Source: Mesorhizobium sp. Root102
GTDB taxonomy: Bacteria > Pseudomonadota > Alphaproteobacteria > Rhizobiales > Rhizobiaceae
Direction: 5' to 3'
NCBI RefSeq assembly: GCF_001425625.1
Contig: NZ_LMCP01000023.1
Coordinates: 125,428 to 189,427 of the forward strand
Length of the DNA: 64,000 nt
The notes below the pieces were generated by a model, which worked only from the letters and a program-made list of their open reading frames with translations, had not been told where the DNA came from and searched no databases. The position numbers were made by a program, and so were the translations under genes. Below are positions 44,551-53,204 of the stretch, piece after piece. How positions within the stretch are numbered: position 1 is the stretch's first letter; each line of letters starts with the position of its first letter.

Positions 44551-45768
44551 ATGATGGATTTCGCGATTTTCTGGGACTGGCTGAGTTTCGCCGTGCGCTG
44601 GCTGCATGTCGTCACAGGCATCGCCTGGATCGGCTCGTCGTTCTATTTCGTCGCGCTCGATCTCGGCCTGCGCCAGCGCGCGGGCATGCCTGTCGGCGCC
44701 TTCGGCGAGGAATGGCAGGTGCATGGCGGCGGTTTCTACCACATCCAGAAATATCTGGTGGCGCCGGCCGAGATGCCGGAACACCTGACCTGGTTCAAAT
44801 GGGAATCCTACGCCACCTGGCTGTCCGGCTTCGCCATGCTGTGCGTCGTCTATTATGCCGGAGCCGATCTGTTCCTGATCGATCCCAACGTGCTGCCGAT
44901 GTCGGTGCCGGTCGGCATCCTGTTGTCGCTGGCAACGATCGGCGTCGGCTGGGTGGTCTATGATCTCCTGTGCCGCTCGCCGCTTGGAAAAAGCGACACC
45001 GGGCTGATGCTGGTGCTCTACTGCGTGCTGGTGTTCATCGCCTGGGGGCTGACGCACCTGTTCACGGGCCGCGCCGCCTTCCTGCATCTTGGCGCCATCA
45101 CCGCCACGATCATGTCGGCCAATGTCTTCATGGTCATCATCCCCAACCAGAAGATCGTCGTCGCCGACCTGATCGCCGGCCGCAAGCCCGACCCGAAATA
45201 CGGCAAGATCGCCAAGCAGCGCTCCCTGCACAACAATTATTTGACGCTGCCTGTGCTGTTCCTGATGCTGTCGAACCACTATCCCCTGGCGTTCGGCACT
45301 GAGTTCAACTGGGTCATCGCCTCGCTGGTGTTCATCATCGGCGTGCTGATCCGGCACTATTTCAACAGCGTACACGCGCGCAAGGGCAACCCGACCTGGA
45401 CCTGGATGGCGGCACTTGTCCTGTTCATCGTCATCATCTGGCTGTCGACCGCGCCGAAGGTGCTGACCGGCGAGCCCAGGGAATCGGCGGCGGCGCAAAT
45501 CTATGTCGCTTCAGCGCATTTCCCGGCTGTGCGTGACACCGTGCTCGGCCGCTGCTCGATGTGCCATGCCGCGGAGCCGGTCTATGAGGGCATCTATCAT
45601 GCGCCGAAGGGCGTGATGCTCGACACCGACGCCGACATCGCCAACCACGCTCGCGAGATCTATCTGCAGGCCGGCCGCAGCCACGCCATGCCGCCCGCCA
45701 ACGTCAGCCAGATCACCGACAAGGAGCGGGCGCTGCTGGTGGCCTGGTTCGAAGGCGCAGGGAAATAG
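44551..45768 (+). CDS. puuD: Membrane urate oxidase (urate hydroxylase) with cytochrome c domain
   Basis: A 405-residue PuuD-type enzyme, which oxidises urate to 5-hydroxyisourate. The N-terminal 300 residues have about eight membrane helices and the family's WLHVVTGIAWIG start. The C-terminal tail is a cytochrome c domain with haem motif CSMCH and a Met ligand in SHAMPPANV. No cofactor-free uricase is present in the window, so this supplies the missing step between xdhAB and uraH. It ends two bases before the guanine deaminase start. Confidence 0.92.
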   Translation: MMDFAIFWDWLSFAVRWLHVVTGIAWIGSSFYFVALDLGLRQRAGMPVGAFGEEWQVHGGGFYHIQKYLVAPAEMPEHLTWFKWESYATWLSGFAMLCVVYYAGADLFLIDPNVLPMSVPVGILLSLATIGVGWVVYDLLCRSPLGKSDTGLMLVLYCVLVFIAWGLTHLFTGRAAFLHLGAITATIMSANVFMVIIPNQKIVVADLIAGRKPDPKYGKIAKQRSLHNNYLTLPVLFLMLSNHYPLAFGTEFNWVIASLVFIIGVLIRHYFNSVHARKGNPTWTWMAALVLFIVIIWLSTAPKVLTGEPRESAAAQIYVASAHFPAVRDTVLGRCSMCHAAEPVYEGIYHAPKGVMLDTDADIANHAREIYLQAGRSHAMPPANVSQITDKERALLVAWFEGAGK

Positions 45769-45769
45769 C

Positions 45770-47083
45770 ATGAGCTGGACACTTCTGCGCGGCCGCACGC
45801 TCTCCTTTGTGCGCTGGCCCGAAACCATCGATGACCATTCCGCCTGGTGCTACGAGGAGGATGGCGGCGTGCTGATCCGCGACGGCAGGATCGTCGCCAC
45901 GGGCACCTATACCGAGGTCGAAAAGCAGGCCGGCGAGGAGACGAATAAAATCGACCATCGGCCGCATCTGCTGCTGCCGGGCTTCATCGATGCGCATGTG
46001 CATTTCCCGCAAATGCAGATCATCGCTTCCTATGGCGCCGAACTGCTCGACTGGCTGAACACCTACACTTTTCCGGAAGAGACCAAGTTCGCCAACGCCC
46101 AGCATGGCCGCCGCATCGCGCGGCTGTTCCTCGACGAGATGGTGCGCCACGGCACCACGACGGTCGTCGCCTACTGCTCGGTGCACAAGGCCTCGGCCGA
46201 AGCTTTCTTTGCCGAGTCGCACGACCGCAACATGCTCAACATCGCCGGCAAGGTGATGATGGACCGCAATGCGCCAGACGGCGTGCTCGACACGCCGCAA
46301 TCAGGCTACGACGACAGCAAGGCGCTGATCGCGCAATGGCATGGCAAGGGGCGCCAGCATTGTGCGATCACGCCGCGCTTCGCCATCACCTCGTCGCCGG
46401 AGCAGATGGAGATGGCCGCAGCACTCTGCCGCGAGTACCCCGACCTGCACATGCAGACGCATTTGTCGGAAAATCACGCCGAAATCGCCTTCACGCAGGA
46501 ACTCTACCCGTGGTCGCGCGACTACACCCACGTCTACGAGCACTATGGGCTGTTGGGAAAGAAAAGCCTGTTCGGCCACTGCATCCATTTGTCGGAGCGC
46601 GAAGCGGATGCGCTTTCGGATTCGGGCTCGGTGGCGGTGTTCTGCCCGACTTCGAACCTGTTCCTCGGTTCCGGTCTGTTCGACTATCAACGCTTCCGCC
46701 GCCGCGACAAGCCGATCCGCATCGCCGCCGCCACCGATGTCGGCGGCGGCACCAATTATTCCATGCTGCGTACCATGGACGAGGGCTACAAGGTGATCGC
46801 GCTGAACGGCGAGAAGCTGAACCCGTTCCAGTCCTTCTGGCAGATGACACGCGGCAATGCCGAGGCGCTGTCGGTGGCGCAGAAGATCGGCACGCTGGAG
46901 GCAGGCACCGATGCCGACATCGTCGTGCTCGACGCCAGGGCGACGCCGGCGATGCGGCTCAGGATGGAAACGGTCGAGACGCTGGCGCAGGAACTGTTCC
47001 TGCTGCAGACGCTGGGCGACGACCGCGCCGTGCGCGAGGTCTATGTCGCAGGCCGGTCGGCCAAGAGCGACATGGCGAATTAG
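45770..47083 (+). CDS. guaD: Guanine deaminase
   Basis: A 437-residue amidohydrolase converting guanine to xanthine. Metal ligands are visible in PGFIDAHVHFPQ, HTHLSENH, HCIHLSE and the Asp of ATDVGGGTNY. Full length. It lies two bases after puuD, so they form one operon feeding xanthine dehydrogenase. Confidence 0.93.
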   Translation: MSWTLLRGRTLSFVRWPETIDDHSAWCYEEDGGVLIRDGRIVATGTYTEVEKQAGEETNKIDHRPHLLLPGFIDAHVHFPQMQIIASYGAELLDWLNTYTFPEETKFANAQHGRRIARLFLDEMVRHGTTTVVAYCSVHKASAEAFFAESHDRNMLNIAGKVMMDRNAPDGVLDTPQSGYDDSKALIAQWHGKGRQHCAITPRFAITSSPEQMEMAAALCREYPDLHMQTHLSENHAEIAFTQELYPWSRDYTHVYEHYGLLGKKSLFGHCIHLSEREADALSDSGSVAVFCPTSNLFLGSGLFDYQRFRRRDKPIRIAAATDVGGGTNYSMLRTMDEGYKVIALNGEKLNPFQSFWQMTRGNAEALSVAQKIGTLEAGTDADIVVLDARATPAMRLRMETVETLAQELFLLQTLGDDRAVREVYVAGRSAKSDMAN

Positions 47084-47161
47084 AGCACTACGGCGCGTTC
47101 CTTGCTTGACCCGGCGGCGGCCATCGGTCAAAGCGTGCGACGAAGTTGACAGGGGAACGAC

Positions 47162-47665
47162 ATGGCCGTTGCTGACGACATCGCTCTGATCAAGAGACAG
47201 GAAGAGATCCTGGTCTTCGCCGCCTTTGACGAGGCCGCTGCTTTCAAGATCGGTTCAGCCATCCGCGACCGCGCGCTCGCCGAGAACCTGCCTGTTATAG
47301 TCGACATCAGGACCTTCGATAGGCCGCTGTTCTATGCGGCGATGCCGGGCTCGAATGCTTCCAATCCCGACTGGGCGCGGCGCAAGATCAATGTCGTTAA
47401 ACGGTTCCTGAAAAGCACCTACCGCATGGTGCTGGAACAGCAGCGCGCCGACCGCACCTTCAAGGTTGGTGAGGGACTGGATATTGCTGATTATGTGCTG
47501 GCTGGCGGTGGCTTTCCGGTTACCGTCAAGGGCGCCGGCGTCATTGGCGTAATCGCCGTTTCCGGACTGCCGGAGCGCGAGGATCACGGCGTCGTGGTCG
47601 ATGCGCTGTGCGATCATTTGGGCGTCGACAAGCGCGGGCTGGCATTGCTTCGGGGAGCCGAATGA
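47162..47665 (+). CDS. UPF0303 / heme-degrading-domain (GlcG-like fold) protein
   Basis: A 167-residue protein of the UPF0303 group, with VVDIRTFDRPLF and GGGFPVTVKGAGVIGVIAVSG typical of the GlcG/HbpS fold. Function is not established; relatives bind haem or sit beside glycolate/glyoxylate genes. GGGGAA precedes the ATG. It overlaps glycerate kinase by four bases (ATGA), tying it to glyoxylate metabolism here. Confidence 0.83.
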   Translation: MAVADDIALIKRQEEILVFAAFDEAAAFKIGSAIRDRALAENLPVIVDIRTFDRPLFYAAMPGSNASNPDWARRKINVVKRFLKSTYRMVLEQQRADRTFKVGEGLDIADYVLAGGGFPVTVKGAGVIGVIAVSGLPEREDHGVVVDALCDHLGVDKRGLALLRGAE

Positions 47666-48927
47666 CCGTGCTCGATCCCAAGGCCTTTCTCGCCTCCATC
47701 TTCAACGCGGCCGTCGCCGCAGCCGATCCGGAACGAACCATCAGGGATCATTTGCCGGCCAAGCCCAAGGGCCGCACCATCGTCATTGGCGCGGGCAAGG
47801 GCTCGGCGCAGATGGCTGCGGCTTTCGAGAAGGTGTGGGACGGCCCCATCGAAGGGCTGGTCGTCACCCGCTACGGCTATGGCGCAACCTGCGAGCGCAT
47901 CGAGATCATCGAGGCGGCGCACCCGGTGCCGGATGCCGCCGGGCTCGAAGCCTCGCGGCGTCTGCTCGCCAAGGTCCAGGGACTGACAGCGGATGATCTG
48001 GTCGTGGCGCTGATTTCGGGTGGCGGCTCGGCGCTCTTGCCGTCGCCGGCCGGCAGCCTGACGCTGGCCGACGAGATCGCCGTCAACGAAGCGCTGCTCG
48101 CCTCCGGCGCGCCGATCGCAGCGATGAACACCATCCGCAAGCACCTTTCCGCCATCAAGGGCGGCAGGCTGGCGGCGGCCGCCTGGCCGGCCAAGGTGGT
48201 GTCGCTGGTCGTTTCCGACATTCCCGGCGATAATCCAGCACTTGTCGCCTCCGGCCCGACGGTACCGGACACTGGCAGCCGCGCAGACGCGCTGGCATCG
48301 ATATCGGCCTATGGCATGAAACTGCCAGCCTCGGTCATGGCGCATATCAATTCGCCTGCCGCCGATGCGCCAAAGCCGGATGATGAACGCTTTTCGCGCA
48401 ACGAGGTCCATCTGATCGCCTCTGCGGGTGTGTCGCTCGAAGCGGCTGCTGCGGAAGCGAAACGGCAAGCCGTCGAAGCTGTCATCCTCTCCGATGCCAT
48501 CGAAGGGGAAGCGCGCGAGGTGGGCGGCGTCCATGCGGCAATCGCGCGCGAAGTGGCGACGCTCAACCGGCCATTTTCGAAGCCGGTGCTGATCCTGTCG
48601 GGCGGCGAGACAACCGTGACGCTGCGCGCAAAAGGCAAGGGCGGCCGCAATTCGGAATTCCTGCTTGCCTTCGCCATCGGCATCAATGGCGTCGACGGCA
48701 TTCACGCGCTGGCCGCCGACACCGACGGCATAGACGGTTCGGAAGATAATGCCGGCGCCTTTGCCGATGCTTCGACCGTACAGCGCATGCTTGCAGCGGG
48801 CGTCGATGCCAAAGCGATGCTCGCCGGCAACAATGCCTGGACGGCCTTCAACGCGGTTGGCGATCTCTTCGTGCCCGGCCCGACCGGCACGAATGTCAAC
48901 GACCTCAGGGCAATCCTGATCAGGTAG
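47662..48927 (+). CDS. Glycerate 2-kinase (MOFRL family)
   Basis: A 421-residue glycerate kinase of the GckA/TtuD type. Motifs include VIGAGKGSAQM near 42, LISGGGSALLPSP near 118, MNTIRKHLSAIKGG near 155 and the C-terminal MOFRL domain with LSGGETTVT and GRNSEFLLA. It phosphorylates glycerate to 2-phosphoglycerate and would channel glyoxylate from ureide breakdown into central metabolism. The ATG at 47662 overlaps the UPF0303 stop. Confidence 0.9.
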   Translation: MTVLDPKAFLASIFNAAVAAADPERTIRDHLPAKPKGRTIVIGAGKGSAQMAAAFEKVWDGPIEGLVVTRYGYGATCERIEIIEAAHPVPDAAGLEASRRLLAKVQGLTADDLVVALISGGGSALLPSPAGSLTLADEIAVNEALLASGAPIAAMNTIRKHLSAIKGGRLAAAAWPAKVVSLVVSDIPGDNPALVASGPTVPDTGSRADALASISAYGMKLPASVMAHINSPAADAPKPDDERFSRNEVHLIASAGVSLEAAAAEAKRQAVEAVILSDAIEGEAREVGGVHAAIAREVATLNRPFSKPVLILSGGETTVTLRAKGKGGRNSEFLLAFAIGINGVDGIHALAADTDGIDGSEDNAGAFADASTVQRMLAAGVDAKAMLAGNNAWTAFNAVGDLFVPGPTGTNVNDLRAILIR

Positions 48928-48932
48928 CTGAA

Positions 48933-48976
48933 GCAATTCCAGGAAAAGTGTGCAGCGGTTTTCCGTCCGGAATTGC
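48933..48976. repeat. Dispersed palindromic repeat between convergent genes (copy A)
   Basis: GCAATTCC and GGAATTGC arms enclose GGAAAA and TTTTCC. The element shares its left part with the copy at 63619-63686. It lies between convergent glycerate kinase and the glycosylase and could end both transcripts. Confidence 0.75.
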
Positions 48977-48989
48977 GCAGAACAACGGA

Positions 48990-50459
48990 TTAGGCGGCCA
49001 TCAGCCGCTTGACCTGCATCATATCCTGCAAAAACCGCTCGCGTTCGGCTTCCTTGTCGGCCGGCTCGTGGATGCGCAGGATGAAGGACGGATGGATGGT
49101 GATGAACACGCGCAAACCATCTTCGCGCTCGATCACCTGACCGCGCGTTTTCGTCACTGGGATTGCCTTGCCCAGCAGCGACAACGCCGCCGTTGCACCA
49201 AGCGCCACGGCAAGGTCTGGCTTGATCAGCGCGAACTCCCTGTCGATCCACCAGCGGCAGGCCTTAACCTCGCCGGCATTCGGTTTGGAATGGATGCGGC
49301 GCTTGCCACGCGGCTCGAATTTGAAGTGCTTGACGGCGTTGGTGACGTAGACTTTCTGGCGATCGACACCGGCTTCATCAAGAATCGAATCGAAGACCTT
49401 GCCAGCGGGACCGACGAAAGGTTTGCCGGCAAGATCCTCCTGATCGCCCGGCTGTTCGCCAACGAAAATCACCTTGGCATTGTCCGGCCCTTCGCCAAAC
49501 ACGGACTGCGTCGCGTCGCGCCACAGCGGGCAGCGGCGGCAACCTTTCGAAGCCTCGCGCAGTTCGGAAATGGTGCTTGCGCCATCGTGCTGTCCTGTCT
49601 CGTCTGGCTGTTGCTTCGGCCAGTGCCGCGCCTGCACCTTGGCGTGGTGCGGCGCGGGTGCTGTCGGCATTCTGGCAATCATGTCTTTGGCGGCCTTGTC
49701 CGCTCCTGCGATCATGTCTGGAATGAGCGAGGCCTCGGGAAGGTTCCGCCAATATTTCTTCGGCATCTCTTTCTGCATGGCTTTCACCTTCAGCCGTGCC
49801 GGGTTGAAGATGTTCTCGAAATAGGTTCGCCACAGCGCCTCAATATCGTCCTGATCAGGCGCATCGCCCTTGGCCGCGCCCGGTCCGAGCGCCAGCCTTT
49901 CGCCATCCCAGTCGGCGGAGGCATAAGGCGTCAGGATTGTCCAGCGCATACCGGTGAAACGCCTGACGAAGAAATCGGCATTCCGCTCGACGATGAAATG
50001 ATCGGGTTCGAACCAGGCGACATAGCGCTCCTCGTCGCCGTCGCCGATCTTCCGGAAGCGCACGAAGGCATGCATCTTGTGGCTGTCGCGCCGTACCGCC
50101 TTTTCCATGGCCTCGAGACGCTTGGTGTCTGGATCCGAGGCGATCGCCAGCAGCTTCGGCTCGGTGCGCAACCGCCACAGCATCCGGTAGAGAAAGGCGA
50201 ACCGGGTGGGATCGGAATGGCAGAAGGCGGTTTCCGCATGCCCGATGAAGTCGCGTGGCACCACGAGCTGCGCGCCGGCCGGCGGGGCCGGAAAATCCCT
50301 CTGCGGTCGGTCGGAACCGGTTGCGACATGCCAACTGATAACCTCCGGCCTGACCTCGTTCAGCGCCAGCCGCCGCGCCGCATCGCGCCAGCCGGAAAAG
50401 TCGGTCTCGCTGTCGAGCCACACGCTGTAGCTGGCAAGATTGAGCTCAGCCGGTTGCAT
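48990..50459 (-). CDS. UdgX-type uracil-DNA glycosylase fused to a DUF4130 domain
   Basis: A 489-residue protein. Residues 1 to about 265 are a DUF4130 domain (DNA-repair-associated, function unknown); 290-489 are a family 4-like uracil-DNA glycosylase with GEQPGDQEDLAG at 334-345 and iron-sulfur Cys such as C307 and C310. KRRIH at 386-390 is the signature of UdgX, whose His forms a covalent bond with the DNA at the uracil site. It starts two bases downstream of the radical-SAM gene stop, so both share the SOS-type promoter. ATG at 50459 starts the conserved DUF4130; the longer frame is rejected. Confidence 0.9.
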   Translation of the reverse strand: MQPAELNLASYSVWLDSETDFSGWRDAARRLALNEVRPEVISWHVATGSDRPQRDFPAPPAGAQLVVPRDFIGHAETAFCHSDPTRFAFLYRMLWRLRTEPKLLAIASDPDTKRLEAMEKAVRRDSHKMHAFVRFRKIGDGDEERYVAWFEPDHFIVERNADFFVRRFTGMRWTILTPYASADWDGERLALGPGAAKGDAPDQDDIEALWRTYFENIFNPARLKVKAMQKEMPKKYWRNLPEASLIPDMIAGADKAAKDMIARMPTAPAPHHAKVQARHWPKQQPDETGQHDGASTISELREASKGCRRCPLWRDATQSVFGEGPDNAKVIFVGEQPGDQEDLAGKPFVGPAGKVFDSILDEAGVDRQKVYVTNAVKHFKFEPRGKRRIHSKPNAGEVKACRWWIDREFALIKPDLAVALGATAALSLLGKAIPVTKTRGQVIEREDGLRVFITIHPSFILRIHEPADKEAERERFLQDMMQVKRLMAA

Positions 50460-50461
50460 GG

Positions 50462-51697
50462 TCAAAACAGCGACAGTTGTTCGCAAGGATGCACGATCTT
50501 GTCGCGCAAGCCGGCCTTGTCGGTGAGCGCGCCTGGCGACCAGCCTTCGGCAATGATGAAGGGCCTGAGCTTGACGATCGATTGGCAGAGGCGCCCGACA
50601 TCTTCCAGCCGCATGCGCCGATGGCGGCGGGTCTCCAGGATTTTGGCGATCACCTTGGTGCCGAGACCCGGAACGCGCAGCAGTGCTTCGCGGTCGGCGC
50701 GGTTGATGTCGACCGGAAACTGCCCCCGGTTGCGCAGGGCCCAGGCCAGCTTTGGATCTATGGCGAGGTCGAGCATGCCGTCGCCGCTGCCGGCGAGGAT
50801 CTCCGGCTGTGAAAATCCGTAGAAGCGCATCAGCCAGTCGGCTTGATAAAGCCGGTGCTCGCGCATCAGCGGCGGTTTCTGCAACGGCAGGGACGACGAC
50901 GAATCCGGGATCGGGCTGAAGGCCGAGTAGTAGACGCGCCGCAGATGATAGCTGCCATAGAGCCGCGCGCTGGTGTGCAGTATGCCGTCGTCGGAGGTCT
51001 TGTCGGCGCCAATGATCATTTGCGTCGATTGTCCGCCCGGCGCAAAGCGTTCGCGCTTTTTGGTCCTCAGTGTCGGCTCGGCCTTCTCCTCCATTTTCTG
51101 GCGCAGCCTGGCCATGGAAAGCCGGATCGTTTCCGGCTTCTTTTCCGGCGCCAGCCGCTTTACGGCCTCGTCGGTCGGCAGCTCGACATTGATCGACAGC
51201 CGGTCGGCATAAAGCCCTGCCTTCTCGACCAGTTCCGCCGAACTTTCCGGGATTGTCTTCAGATGGATATAGCCGGAGAATTTCTCCTCCAGCCGCAATC
51301 GCCGGGCCACCTCGACCATGTCGCCCATGGTCTCGTCCGGTGAGCGGATGACGCCCGAAGACAGGAACAGGCCCTCGATGTAATTGCGCCGGTAGAAATC
51401 CATGGTCAGCTTCACCACCTCGTCGACGGTGAAACGGGCGCGCCGTACATTCGAGGAAGAGCGATTGATGCAATAGCTGCAATCGTAGATGCAGAAATTG
51501 GTCAGCAGGATCTTCAGCAGCGAAATGCAGCGACCGTCGGGCGCATAGGAATGGCATATGCCCATGCCCTCGGTCGAGCCGATGCCGCCGGATTTCAGCG
51601 AATCCTTTTTCGCCGCACCGGAAGAGGCGCAGGAGGCATCGTATTTGGCGGCGTCGGACAGAATCGCCAGCTTTTCACGGACGGTGAGTGCACTCAT
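50462..51697 (-). CDS. Putative DNA modification/repair radical SAM protein with helix-hairpin-helix
   Basis: A 411-residue radical SAM enzyme with the cluster motif CIYDCSYC (C69, C73, C76) and, near the C-terminus, a helix-hairpin-helix (LLRVPGLGTKVIAKILETRR) that implies DNA binding. It belongs to the group regularly found beside DUF4130/UdgX genes; chemistry is unknown. The ATG at 51697 starts the family's N-terminus. There is no ribosome-binding site, and a LexA-type box ends two bases upstream, so the mRNA may be leaderless. Confidence 0.87.
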   Translation of the reverse strand: MSALTVREKLAILSDAAKYDASCASSGAAKKDSLKSGGIGSTEGMGICHSYAPDGRCISLLKILLTNFCIYDCSYCINRSSSNVRRARFTVDEVVKLTMDFYRRNYIEGLFLSSGVIRSPDETMGDMVEVARRLRLEEKFSGYIHLKTIPESSAELVEKAGLYADRLSINVELPTDEAVKRLAPEKKPETIRLSMARLRQKMEEKAEPTLRTKKRERFAPGGQSTQMIIGADKTSDDGILHTSARLYGSYHLRRVYYSAFSPIPDSSSSLPLQKPPLMREHRLYQADWLMRFYGFSQPEILAGSGDGMLDLAIDPKLAWALRNRGQFPVDINRADREALLRVPGLGTKVIAKILETRRHRRMRLEDVGRLCQSIVKLRPFIIAEGWSPGALTDKAGLRDKIVHPCEQLSLF

Positions 51698-51699
51698 AT

Positions 51700-51714
51700 G
51701 TTCATGATATGTTC
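51700..51714. promoter_or_regulatory. LexA (SOS) box, alphaproteobacterial type
   Basis: GTTC-ATGATAT-GTTC, an exact match to the direct-repeat GTTC-N7-GTTC LexA site of alphaproteobacteria. It lies directly before the radical-SAM start and should repress the repair operon until DNA damage. Confidence 0.82.
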
Positions 51715-51782
51715 TAAGCGAGAGGCACGCCACCTCATTTGATGGAGGCGGCGAAAAAGTGATCGCCGCCCATCATGAACCA

Positions 51783-53204
51783 TCAAACCTCGTGCAGATA
51801 GAGGTGGTAATCCAGTTCACTGACCGTGCGTGCAACACGCAGGTACTCGGATTGCTTGATCGCCACGAAGGTCCGGTGCAGGTCCTCGCCGAGCGCGTTC
51901 TTCAGGAAGGTGGAGGTCCGCGCGGCTTCGATCGCGGCGCGCCAGTCGACAGGCATCGTCGTGCGCGTGACAGCCGCCTCATAGCCGTTGCCGGTGGTTT
52001 CCGGGCCGGGGTCGAGACCTTCATCCAGGCCTTTGATAATGCCGGCCAGCACGGTCGCGGCGATCAGATAGGGGTTGGCGTCGACGCCAGATGGGCGATG
52101 CTCGATGCGCCGGTTCTTGGCGTCGCCCGCCGGCACGCGCAGCGCCACCGAGCGGTTGTTGACGCCCCAGGTCGGCGCCACCGGCGCATAGGATTGCGAG
52201 ACGAAGCGCCGCCAGGAATTGGCGTGCGGTGCAAACACCAGCATCGATTCCGCCATCGTCTGGATGAGACCGCCGAGCCCCTGCAGCAACGGCAGCGACC
52301 AGCTCTCGCCGCCGGCCTCCGCAAAGACGTTTCGGCCTGCCTTGTCCTGCAGCGAGACGTGGAAATGCATTCCCGAGCCGGCATACTTCTCGATCGGCTT
52401 GGCCATGAAACAGGCGGTGACGCCGTGGCGGCGCGCCTGCGCCCGCACCAGCCGCTTCAGCATAACCAGATCGTCGGCCGCCCGCATCACATCCTTGCGG
52501 TAGTTCAGCGTCAATTCGTACTGGCCGGGCGCATATTCGGAAATCACTGTCTCGGCCGGAATGCCCTGCGCCTTGGCTGCCGCATAGATGTCGGAGAACA
52601 ACGGCTCCATGCCGTGCAGATGATCGACGGAATAGACTTCGGTCTTGCCCGATACGCGGCCATCGAGCACGGCGCGCGCCGGCTGCACCTTGCCGTCGGC
52701 GTCCCGCTCATTTGCCAGCAGGAAGAACTCAAGTTCGAAGGCGCCAGCCGGATAGAGACCCTTGGCCGCCAGGATATCGACTTGCCTCGCAAGCGCCAGC
52801 CGCGGATCCGACGACATCCGCCGGCCGTCGAGCATGTACATCGCCATCAGCAACTGGCCACGCGGCGGATTTGTGCCGTAGAGCGGCACCAGCGTGCCGG
52901 GAATCGGCCATGCCCTTAGGTCACCGTCGCCAGTCGTCCAGATCAGCCCGGTCTCGTGCACATCCTCGCCGGTGATGTCGAGGCCGAGGATCGAGATCGG
53001 CATATGGCGGCCGCCCTCGAAGATGCTTTTCAGCTCATGCCTGCGCACGATCTTGCCCCGGCCGACGCCATTGGCGTCGGTCAGCACGATATCGAAGGCT
53101 TCTATCTCGGGATGGGCATCGAGAAAGGCTTGCGCCTCGGCGGGTGTCGAGCCCGAAGGTGAGGTCATTATGGCATTGGGATGGTCCATTGCCGCTTGTC
53201 TCAT
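51783..53204 (-). CDS. Glutamine-synthetase-family gamma-glutamyl ligase
   Basis: A 473-residue member of the glutamine synthetase superfamily, closest in pattern to gamma-glutamylpolyamine synthetases (PuuA-like). Seen are EYAPGQYELTLNY, GSGMHFHVSLQD and the ATP/Glu site HRPSGVDANPY. The adenylylation loop of GlnA is absent. The ATG at 53204 overlaps the aminotransferase stop (ATGA). It would join glutamate to an amine; the amine is unknown. Confidence 0.87.
   Translation of the reverse strand: MRQAAMDHPNAIMTSPSGSTPAEAQAFLDAHPEIEAFDIVLTDANGVGRGKIVRRHELKSIFEGGRHMPISILGLDITGEDVHETGLIWTTGDGDLRAWPIPGTLVPLYGTNPPRGQLLMAMYMLDGRRMSSDPRLALARQVDILAAKGLYPAGAFELEFFLLANERDADGKVQPARAVLDGRVSGKTEVYSVDHLHGMEPLFSDIYAAAKAQGIPAETVISEYAPGQYELTLNYRKDVMRAADDLVMLKRLVRAQARRHGVTACFMAKPIEKYAGSGMHFHVSLQDKAGRNVFAEAGGESWSLPLLQGLGGLIQTMAESMLVFAPHANSWRRFVSQSYAPVAPTWGVNNRSVALRVPAGDAKNRRIEHRPSGVDANPYLIAATVLAGIIKGLDEGLDPGPETTGNGYEAAVTRTTMPVDWRAAIEAARTSTFLKNALGEDLHRTFVAIKQSEYLRVARTVSELDYHLYLHEV

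Noticed and set aside
47614..49251. 545-codon minus-strand frame opposite glycerate kinase
   Set aside because: Antisense shadow with no motifs; both flanking real genes are well supported.
50460..51557. N-terminal extension of the UdgX frame across the radical-SAM gene
   Set aside because: The extra residues are out-of-frame translation of the radical-SAM gene; the DUF4130 domain starts at ATG 50459.
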